The notes under the pieces are model-generated. The model saw only the letters and a program-made list of their open reading frames with translations. It was not told the DNA's origin and ran no database searches. The position numbers and the translations under genes were made by a program. Shown here piece by piece: positions 8,715 to 15,676 of a stretch of DNA of 64,000 bases. Numbering within the stretch: position 1 is the stretch's first letter; every line of letters begins with the position of its first letter. Source of the DNA: JAWPMT01 sp965242775 (lineage in GTDB: Bacteria; Bacteroidota; Bacteroidia; Cytophagales; Cyclobacteriaceae); NCBI GenBank assembly GCA_965242775.1, contig CBDETI010000030.1, forward strand, positions 1 through 64,000, written 5' to 3'.

Positions 8715-9863
8715 TTGTCGGACTTGCATTTCTCGTTGACCCCATACCAATTATTTGTCATCTGCGCCATCGTGAATGGCTTAACATTCAGTGGCCTGAT
8801 ATTGACAAAGCGAGAAAACAGACAAGCCAATTTATTCCTGGCTCTGACCATCATTTGCCTGACGCTGACATTCACGCCTTATGCTATCGTGCCATCCTAC
8901 TGGCATCAGTATCGCTGGCTGGTATGGATGCCTTTTTCTGTTGCCTATTGGATTGGACCACTATTTTATTACTATATCGGATATCTCACGCGCTCAAAGC
9001 AGTTTTCGTGGAAGTCCCTTTGGCACTTTTCACCGTTTGTATTGAACTATATACACAGCACCTACCACGGCATCGTTGGTGACTCCAACCCCTACCCCAG
9101 GTTTCACTTTGTTTCCGAGTTTTTTGAATCAGCAGCCATTGTCTCAATCATTGTCTACATGGCCTATAGTATCCGGCTGATTAAAGATTATCAAAGACGT
9201 CTACTCCACCATGTTTCCAATACGGATCATATTAATCTGCAGTGGCTACGGACCTTTATATATGTCGTATTGAGCACCTTCTTTCTTGTGCTTCTATTCT
9301 TGATTTTCAGTACCGGAGCATCCGGCAAGCATACATTGCCGGGCTGGGAAACAACAAAAGAGATCTTGCTTACTGGCTATGGCCTCTTCCTCTATTGGCT
9401 TAGTATAAGCGGCTACAAACAAACGCAAACCTTGCTTGTAGCCAACACCGCGATGGATGAAAATCCGGATCAGTCCTCAAAGGAAATATTGACAAAACTC
9501 CTTCACTGCATGGCGAATAGGCAATTGTTTAAAAAGCCTCAGCTTACACTTGCAGAGGTGGCGAAGGAAGCGGGGTTTAGCGAAAGGAGTATTTCAACCA
9601 CGCTGAATCAGGAATTGGGAAAAAATTACTTCCAGTTTGTCAACGAATTCAGGGTGGAGGAGGTCAAGAGGAAGTTGCACGATCCCAATAATGACCACCT
9701 GAAAATTCTCAGCTTGGCCTACGAGGCGGGGTTTAATAGCAAAGCTAGTTTTAATCGTATTTTCAAGGACATTACCGGTTTGACCCCACAGCAATTCAAA
9801 AAAGGACGTGAATCAGTATCTATGGAGATCGCAAGTCCAGGATTGTCAGAACCCAACAAATAG
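8715..9863 (+). CDS. Membrane-anchored AraC-type transcriptional regulator
   Basis: 382 residues from a TTG start at 8715 (start tentative). Residues 1-245 contain about seven spans, such as YQLFVICAIVNGLTFSGLIL and FIYVVLSTFFLVLLFLIF. Residues 265-365 are the AraC HTH: LTLAEVAKEAGFSERSISTT for the first unit, then ILSLAYEAGFNSKASFNRIF and GLTPQQFKKG for the second. A 20-residue tail follows. The gene starts 39 bp after the AraC-GyrI gene and ends 20 bp before a convergent small membrane protein gene. It is the fifth and last AraC gene of the cluster. The sensed signal is unknown; the presumed mode is membrane sensing coupled to DNA binding. Confidence 0.88.
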   Translation: MSDLHFSLTPYQLFVICAIVNGLTFSGLILTKRENRQANLFLALTIICLTLTFTPYAIVPSYWHQYRWLVWMPFSVAYWIGPLFYYYIGYLTRSKQFSWKSLWHFSPFVLNYIHSTYHGIVGDSNPYPRFHFVSEFFESAAIVSIIVYMAYSIRLIKDYQRRLLHHVSNTDHINLQWLRTFIYVVLSTFFLVLLFLIFSTGASGKHTLPGWETTKEILLTGYGLFLYWLSISGYKQTQTLLVANTAMDENPDQSSKEILTKLLHCMANRQLFKKPQLTLAEVAKEAGFSERSISTTLNQELGKNYFQFVNEFRVEEVKRKLHDPNNDHLKILSLAYEAGFNSKASFNRIFKDITGLTPQQFKKGRESVSMEIASPGLSEPNK

Positions 9864-9883
9864 CATGTCCTATGACGCCAGGG

Positions 9884-10246
9884 CTATCCCTGGAAGTACG
9901 CTTTGAAGGATTTGGTGAAAGTAAGAACCAAAGCCACGAGGGACAGTACGATAGAAATAAAAGCGGAGGCAGGAATTGCCGCCAGTAGATCTATCACAAT
10001 AAATGTTCTCAGCAGCCATAGATTACCTTTTCTTATGGCAAAAAAGATCAAGGCCAACATGACCGTAAATGCCATACCTGTATACATTATGATTTGGGGT
10101 CCCACATTCCCAATGGTCAAATCCTTAAGGGTAAAGACAACATAAAACACAGCTACTATCGCCAATCTTACGATCAAGACGATCTTAAGTGCTTTCAAAG
10201 TTTTCGGCAGGGAGGCCTCGAGGGATGTTTCTTGGATCGTACTCAT
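9884..10246 (-). CDS. Small four-span membrane protein, function unknown
   Basis: 120 residues. Four hydrophobic segments are visible, at about residues 20-40 (LKIVLIVRLAIVAVFYVVF), 48-72 (IIMYTGMAFTVMLALIFFAI), 76-94 and 95-113 (SIVLSLVALVLTFTKSF). The N-terminus, MSTIQETSLEASLPKTLKA, is polar and probably cytoplasmic. No family motif is recognised. It is convergent with the last AraC gene and divergent from the GNAT gene at 10443, with 196 bp between the starts. Composition and membrane topology support a real gene; a biochemical role cannot be given. Confidence 0.65.
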   Translation of the reverse strand: MSTIQETSLEASLPKTLKALKIVLIVRLAIVAVFYVVFTLKDLTIGNVGPQIIMYTGMAFTVMLALIFFAIRKGNLWLLRTFIVIDLLAAIPASAFISIVLSLVALVLTFTKSFKAYFQG

Positions 10247-10370
10247 GATTTTGATTTTTGTAATTGGGTTGCTCGCCTGAAAATTTCAATAGTCCACCAT
10301 GCTATCAGTTAGCCCGGTTTTATCAAATAAACACTCTCAGGACATCTAAAATAAACTTTCATCAAATATA

Positions 10371-10385
10371 ATGACCGGTCGTCAT
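10371..10385. promoter_or_regulatory. TetR-type palindrome in a divergent promoter region
   Basis: ATGAC-CGGTC-GTCAT, with 5-bp perfect arms around a GACCGGTC core, sits 58 bp before the GNAT start and about 125 bp from the start of the divergent membrane protein gene. The core resembles TetR/AcrR-family operators, but no TetR gene is in the window, so the binding protein is unknown. Confidence 0.4.
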
Positions 10386-10442
10386 ATTTTGAATTGAATT
10401 AGAAAAAAATATCCAAATCCGTATTTTCGCTAGCTTTAGTAC

Positions 10443-10907
10443 ATGGAAGATAAACTCCTGATCCAACCCGCGAAACTGTCGGATCTACCGACGCTCCGGC
10501 AATTTGAGCAAGGCGTCATAGCTGCAGAAAAACCCTTTGACCCAACGCTGAAAGACGAGCACTTTACCTATTACCACCTCCAGGAACTCATCACCTCGCC
10601 AGACGCAGAATTACTGGTGGCGATAGACCAGGGAGAAATTGTTGGTTCGGGATATGTCCGGAAGGACTTAGCCAAAACTTTTCAAAGATTCACTCACTAC
10701 GCTTACATAGGTTTCATGTACGTGCAGCCTACTCACCGGGGCAGAGGCATTAGTTCGTCTATCCTGAACGCATTATTCGATTGGGCAAAATCCCGAGGGT
10801 TAACTGAAGTGAGGTTAGACGTTTACAACGACAACATGCCTGCCGTTCGAGCCTATGAAAAAGCTGGATTTACCAAATCCCTGGTAACAATGAGGCTGGA
10901 AATTTGA
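10443..10907 (+). CDS. GNAT family N-acetyltransferase
   Basis: 154 residues from ATG. Recognisable GNAT features are AYIGFMYVQPTHRGRGISSS (motif A with the R-G-x-G-I/A acetyl-CoA loop), LTEVRLDVYNDNMPAVRAYE (motif B with N...A..Y) and KAGFTKSLVTMRLEI at the end. The N-terminus, IQPAKLSDLPTLRQFEQGV, is also typical. This subgroup is often annotated as a RimI-like or small-molecule acetyltransferase; the acceptor is not predictable. It is monocistronic, with a palindrome in its upstream region. Family certain, substrate unknown. Confidence 0.9.
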   Translation: MEDKLLIQPAKLSDLPTLRQFEQGVIAAEKPFDPTLKDEHFTYYHLQELITSPDAELLVAIDQGEIVGSGYVRKDLAKTFQRFTHYAYIGFMYVQPTHRGRGISSSILNALFDWAKSRGLTEVRLDVYNDNMPAVRAYEKAGFTKSLVTMRLEI

Positions 10908-11090
10908 GTATTCAAAAAATCTTGTAGGCCTGACCCCTGCGCACATTGAGAGTCCAAAACCCAATCATTTCTCTGTATAAACTGCACAGATGGTGTACAA
11001 ATGGTTGGCATGAGTTATAAAATTCGAAGTTTATATTGAATTATTCCCACCCGTCTTTGAATATTGTCTAACCTAACAGCCAGTCATTCA

Positions 11091-14000
11091 ATGCAACAGC
11101 GGAGGTACGTCTTTTTCATTCTCCTTTTAACTATCTCTCCATGGGTCTTTGCGCAGTATTCCATTACCGGGGATGCTACTCAGACCATCGATTTTACAGG
11201 CTTCACAGGTGCCGGATTCCAATCCGGGGGTGGTAGCGGGACGCTAGACTCTGACATCTGGGGAGTAGACCTAAGCAATGACGGAACGATGGACTCTGAC
11301 TTTGGAGACACCAATACTGGGGGCGTATATGCTGGTGGTGAAACCACCTCTCAATGGAACGTCGGGGGATGGCCGCCAGGACAGGTTCGTGCTTATACCT
11401 ATAACATTGACAAACTTGGAGTTCGAAATGGATATACCGGTTATGAGGGGGATATCGCTTTGATCTTGCGCCTGCAAAATAGTACCGGCGGGGATATCAC
11501 CTCTCTCGATCTTGCCTATGATGTCTATAGTAGAGTCATAGGCGGAACTGCTGCAGAAATTGAGTTTTACTACAGTGCCGATAATAGCAGCTACACAGAA
11601 ATAGTGGCCATGGGCACGTCCTTTGCTCCTACCACCAACTGGGGACAAGCGGCGACAGAGCTGACCGGGTCTATCAGTGCTACCATTAGTAATGGGTCTT
11701 ATTACTACCTCAAGTGGGTTGTGAAAGAACACGACGCTGATAATGCGGCCATCGCTTTTACAGACATAGACATTACCGCCACCATCGCCGCTGGCTCAGG
11801 CGAGGGTACTATTACTGCCGGTACTACCAATTTTGGAGATCTCCCTTCTACCGTGGTTGCTGATCCGGGAGAGGATGTATTTGACTTCACTATTGCAGAT
11901 GATGCCTCCACAGGTTCCGATGCTTTCCCAATTCAATTTACAGATGTCGTATTCACCGAAGGAGCCAGTGATGCCATTGACGATTGGTCTGATGTCATCG
12001 CCGGAGCACGATTGGAAGACAGTGGCGGCAATGCTATCAACGCAACTTCCATTAGCGCCAATTCGATCACTTTTTCCGGAATCGGGATCACTTCGGGCGA
12101 CGTAGGATATGTCCCTGATGACGGTAACGAAACATTCACCCTGAGTGTCTGGCTTAATACCACCATTTCCGAGGAGATCGATGGCGATCTGCTACATATT
12201 GACTTGTCAGGTGCCGATTTTACCTTCAGCGGAGCGACCAGTACCATTACCGTCACAGAATCCGCCAGCTCCAACACCTCCTACAACTCAGTAGAGGTAA
12301 GTGGGACAAACTGGGGTTTTGACAGTCCACCCACAACCGTGGGCGTAGATGAGGATTTCACTTTGATCATTGCCTCCATGGATGCCTACGGAAACATCGA
12401 TCTGGATGACAACACCTCCACGTTTATCTTGAGCAGAGGTTCGACCGGATCCAACAACCTAACCGAAGGGGGTGCCAGCAAAAATGCCCTGTCGGCAAAA
12501 ACGTTAACATCTGGTCGGTACACCTATACGGATCTTCAATACGACTCGTCCGAAGACTTTGACATAGACGCTGACGACTCAGGGGGGACATATCTGACCT
12601 CCGCCACCTCCTCGGCCATCACCGCGGCGGTCTCCTACCAATCCATCGCTTCCGGCAACTGGACAGCTGATTTTGCGACAATCTGGCAATACTGGAACGG
12701 TACCACCTGGACCACTGCCACCACCTACCCTAGCTCCACAACAGGCACTATCTATATCCGCTCTGGCCACGACATCTCAGTGGATGCCGATATCAGCGTC
12801 GACCAAGTGATCATAGAAAACGGGGGAGAAATCTCCATGGATCAAAACGCTGATGTTTTGACGGTAGCTGATGGCCCCGGAGACGATCTAATTATTCAGA
12901 GTGGCGGGACGCTAAGCTTATCTAACTACAACGCCCTTCCGACCATTACAGGCACCATTCAGGTTCAAGGGGGTGGTACTTTCAGCTGTTCCGTTGGCCG
13001 ATTGAACAATATCGGGACTTCCACCCAGATCGACTGGCAAACGGATGCCGTTTTTTATTACACAGATGGGGGAGCTTTTGCCTACAACACCACTTACTTT
13101 CCATCCGTAGCAGCGGGTACTTACCCCATTTTCGAGGTAGATGGATTTACTACCGCCACCAACAACTTATGGACCCTCAATGGTATCCTAAAAGTGACTT
13201 CCGCCACCTTGAACATCTCTGGCACAGGCACTACTATCAGAGATGGCATCCTTGCCGACGGTGACGTCACACTAGGGAATGCAACTGATTTCACCGGTAC
13301 TACCTTGCATTTTGGTGGATCCGGATCCATCGATCTGGACGGTGAATCTTACTCCTGGTCGGGAAAGACCATTGCATTGGGAGCAGACCAGGAAATCTAC
13401 AATGGCACAATCTCCTTGGATGGCAGTAGCACAATCGATGCAGGAGCCTACTCATTGAATGACGGGGCCAATGACAACCTCAATGTGACCATAGCCAATG
13501 GCGCAATCATCAACTGCAATGCTGCAACCGGCCTTGCAGCGACGTTGGCGGCGGGTGGTACCATTACTTTGGGAAGCGCCCTCGATTATAACTTTTCGGG
13601 ATCCACGGCGCAAACCTTGAATTTTGGGACAGTCGGGGTGACCGCCGCAGATCGAGTGACAGTAGATAATAGTTCAGGAGTTACCCTCAACTCCGATCTC
13701 ACTATCAACGAACGGCTTACATTAACCAATGGTATATTTTCAACCAGCTCCTCCTCCGAGGTGATCACTATCTCAAGCAGTGGCATTATCGTAGGAGCCT
13801 CCAGTACGAACTACTTTGACGGGCCATTGGAGGTTCAGAACTTTACCTCCGCGTACACTTTCCATGTTGGAGATGGCTCAGATTATCGCCCGGTTACCTT
13901 GGACCCGGTCAATGCTTCAGACTTTACTATCCAGCACTTCACGAGCGCCCCTACCGATAATTCGGACCTCACAAGCCCACTCACCTCCTTGCTCACCACT

Positions 14001-14783
14001 CGATACTGGACTATCGATAGAAGCAGTGGCACCGGAAATGTGGAAGTAACGCTCAATTTTGATGCCGGGGCTGATGGGCTTTCCGGCTCCAGCGACTTAA
14101 GAGTTAGCAGATATAATACAACCACTACCTCATGGGAAGAATCAGGCACCGGGTACGACTCGCATACCAGCACCTCGGTAACTTCCACTACTTCAGCATT
14201 CTCCGATTTCACGGTAGCCTCTACTTCAAGTGCCCTGCCAGTAACACTGGTCTCATTCAGGGGCCAATCAGATGAGGGTAAGATAACCTTGGAGTGGCAC
14301 ACAGCCAACGAGCTGAATAATAGCCATTTCGATGTTGAAAAATCTGCAAATGGCACTGACTTCTCGGTAATGGGAAGGGTACAGGGAAACGGCACCACTA
14401 ATGAAACACAATACTATTCATTTGTTGATCCTGCGCCCGTACAAGGTTACAATTACTACAGATTGCATCAAGTAGATTTCGATGGTACCTCCGAGTATAG
14501 CAAAACGATTCTGGTACTGTCAGACCCGAATTCAGTCAAATATTTTAATATCCGACAACCTGATCCGGCGACCCTGGAAGTGGAAGTTTCGGCTGCCATC
14601 CCCGGCCAGCAGGTTCGATGGGTCCTCACTGACATATCTGGCAGAAAACTATTGGACCAGCGCACGCTGGCTCCAGCGCCAGTCTTTGTCAACGAAATTG
14701 AGTTGGCGGGGAATCGAAATTTGTATATCCTCAATATTTTCCACAACGGAAACCTGGCCACCTTCAAAGTCTTCAGGCAGTAA
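11091..14783 (+). CDS. Large secreted repeat-containing surface protein with a T9SS-like C-terminus
   Basis: 1230 residues from ATG 11091, which gives a clean signal peptide (MQQRRYVFFILLLTISPWVF then AQ); the frame is open slightly further upstream. The body is Thr/Ser/Gly/Asp-rich and low in Lys and Cys, typical of extracellular beta-rich modules. Residues around 510-570 resemble the SGNWTADFATIWQYWNGTTW opening seen in Bacteroidota adhesins, followed by right-handed beta-helix-like stretches (LTVADGPGDDLIIQSGGTL). Near the C-terminus, LPVTLVSFRGQSDEGKITLE then WHTANELNNSHFDVEKSANG and YNYYRLHQVDFDGTSEYSK is a module commonly placed just before T9SS sorting domains. The final 80 residues (LTDISGRKLLDQRT, ending LYILNIFHNGNLATFKVFR) resemble a type A sorting signal without the usual YPNP box. 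A role in adhesion or surface structure is inferred. Confidence 0.85.
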   Translation: MQQRRYVFFILLLTISPWVFAQYSITGDATQTIDFTGFTGAGFQSGGGSGTLDSDIWGVDLSNDGTMDSDFGDTNTGGVYAGGETTSQWNVGGWPPGQVRAYTYNIDKLGVRNGYTGYEGDIALILRLQNSTGGDITSLDLAYDVYSRVIGGTAAEIEFYYSADNSSYTEIVAMGTSFAPTTNWGQAATELTGSISATISNGSYYYLKWVVKEHDADNAAIAFTDIDITATIAAGSGEGTITAGTTNFGDLPSTVVADPGEDVFDFTIADDASTGSDAFPIQFTDVVFTEGASDAIDDWSDVIAGARLEDSGGNAINATSISANSITFSGIGITSGDVGYVPDDGNETFTLSVWLNTTISEEIDGDLLHIDLSGADFTFSGATSTITVTESASSNTSYNSVEVSGTNWGFDSPPTTVGVDEDFTLIIASMDAYGNIDLDDNTSTFILSRGSTGSNNLTEGGASKNALSAKTLTSGRYTYTDLQYDSSEDFDIDADDSGGTYLTSATSSAITAAVSYQSIASGNWTADFATIWQYWNGTTWTTATTYPSSTTGTIYIRSGHDISVDADISVDQVIIENGGEISMDQNADVLTVADGPGDDLIIQSGGTLSLSNYNALPTITGTIQVQGGGTFSCSVGRLNNIGTSTQIDWQTDAVFYYTDGGAFAYNTTYFPSVAAGTYPIFEVDGFTTATNNLWTLNGILKVTSATLNISGTGTTIRDGILADGDVTLGNATDFTGTTLHFGGSGSIDLDGESYSWSGKTIALGADQEIYNGTISLDGSSTIDAGAYSLNDGANDNLNVTIANGAIINCNAATGLAATLAAGGTITLGSALDYNFSGSTAQTLNFGTVGVTAADRVTVDNSSGVTLNSDLTINERLTLTNGIFSTSSSSEVITISSSGIIVGASSTNYFDGPLEVQNFTSAYTFHVGDGSDYRPVTLDPVNASDFTIQHFTSAPTDNSDLTSPLTSLLTTRYWTIDRSSGTGNVEVTLNFDAGADGLSGSSDLRVSRYNTTTTSWEESGTGYDSHTSTSVTSTTSAFSDFTVASTSSALPVTLVSFRGQSDEGKITLEWHTANELNNSHFDVEKSANGTDFSVMGRVQGNGTTNETQYYSFVDPAPVQGYNYYRLHQVDFDGTSEYSKTILVLSDPNSVKYFNIRQPDPATLEVEVSAAIPGQQVRWVLTDISGRKLLDQRTLAPAPVFVNEIELAGNRNLYILNIFHNGNLATFKVFRQ

Positions 14784-14822
14784 TTCAAGCGGTACTTTCC
14801 AAAAAATAAATCCATCACAGTC

Positions 14823-14869
14823 TTGTGTAACCGAATGATTACATATATACTTGTAACCGTTCAGTTACA
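14823..14869 (+). promoter_or_regulatory. ArsR promoter with two palindromic operators
   Basis: A -33-like TTG at 14823-14825 and a -7-like TATACTTG at 14846-14853 (20-bp spacing) fit the Bacteroidota TTG/TAnnTTTG promoter. Operator 1, TGTAAC-N6-ATTACA (14826-14843), fills the spacer. Operator 2, TGTAAC-N6-GTTACA (14852-14869), is a perfect palindrome overlapping the expected transcription start, just before the ATG at 14876. The arrangement strongly suggests autorepression by the ArsR protein. Confidence 0.75.
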
Positions 14870-14875
14870 TAAAGA

Positions 14876-15205
14876 ATGAGAAGAGATGTTTTTCAAGCCA
14901 TTGCTGATCCTGTGCGCAGAGACATCATTGAGCTGTTGGCGGCAGAAAAGATGACCATCAATGAAGTTGCTAACCATTTCGATATAAGTCGACCCGCTAT
15001 CTCCAAGCATTTGAAAATTCTGGAGGAATGTGAAATCGTGGAAATTGAAACCAAGGGTCGTGAACGATACTGTCAAATTGAGCCTGGCAAACTCATTCCG
15101 GCCTTTATGTGGATCGATCAGTATCGCAGCCTCTGGGAGGACAGGCTGGACGCTTTCGAGCAATATCTATATGAATTAAAATCCAAACAAAATAAAAATG
15201 AGTAA
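14876..15205 (+). CDS. ArsR-family winged-helix repressor (metal-independent, AHSA1-linked type)
   Basis: 109 residues. The winged helix is clear: MRRDVFQAIADPVRRDIIEL, then MTINEVANHFDISRPAISKH (recognition helix) and LKILEECEIVEIETKGRERY (wing). The metal-binding ELCVCDL motif of arsenic and zinc sensors is absent, so it belongs to the group paired with START/AHSA1 proteins. The stop overlaps the following gene by 8 bp (ATGAGTAA), showing tight coupling. Two palindromic operators in its own promoter indicate negative autoregulation of the two-gene operon. The inducer is unknown; the partner protein may bind it. Confidence 0.93.
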   Translation: MRRDVFQAIADPVRRDIIELLAAEKMTINEVANHFDISRPAISKHLKILEECEIVEIETKGRERYCQIEPGKLIPAFMWIDQYRSLWEDRLDAFEQYLYELKSKQNKNE

Positions 15206-15647
15206 CGCAGCGAATCGTACATTGACTCTTGAGCGCACTTTTGACGCTCCCATCGAATTGGTATGGGAAGCTTGGTCCAGCGCGGAACATATCGTTAACT
15301 GGTGGGGGCCGAAGGGCATGCAGACACGGGTAGAAGCCCATGAATTTAAAGTCGACGGCCACTGGAAATACATCATGCAGATGCCTGATGGCAATGAATT
15401 CACCGCCGAGGGAGTTTACAAGGAGATCATTCCGCTGGAAAAAATAGTCACTTCGGCAGATTTCAGGCCTATGACAGAAGGCGTAGAACTTCATGCCATA
15501 TTCAAAGCTGAAGGTCAGAAGACACTTTTTACTTTTAGCGTGGTTCATGAGACCGAAGAATACTGCAAACAACAGGAAGCCATGGGCTTTTACAATGGCT
15601 GGGTGTCGGTTTTTGATCGGTTGGATGAACTATTACAGACGGCCTAA
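15198..15647 (+). CDS. SRPBCC/AHSA1 (START-like) domain protein
   Basis: 149 residues covering a complete Activator-of-Hsp90-homology-1-like fold: LTLERTFDAPIELVWEAWSS at the start, WWGPKGMQTRVEAHEFKVDG in the cavity region, FTAEGVYKEIIPLEKIVTS, and a final amphipathic helix QEAMGFYNGWVSVFDRLDEL. The hydrophobic cavity of this family binds lipids or small hydrophobic molecules. It overlaps the ArsR gene by 8 bp and is surely cotranscribed. ArsR-AHSA1 pairs are widespread, but the physiological ligand is generally unknown. It converges with the permease gene that ends at 15677. Confidence 0.93.
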   Translation: MSNAANRTLTLERTFDAPIELVWEAWSSAEHIVNWWGPKGMQTRVEAHEFKVDGHWKYIMQMPDGNEFTAEGVYKEIIPLEKIVTSADFRPMTEGVELHAIFKAEGQKTLFTFSVVHETEEYCKQQEAMGFYNGWVSVFDRLDELLQTA

Positions 15648-15676
15648 TTCCTTTGGTCAATTAGCCAGATTGCACA

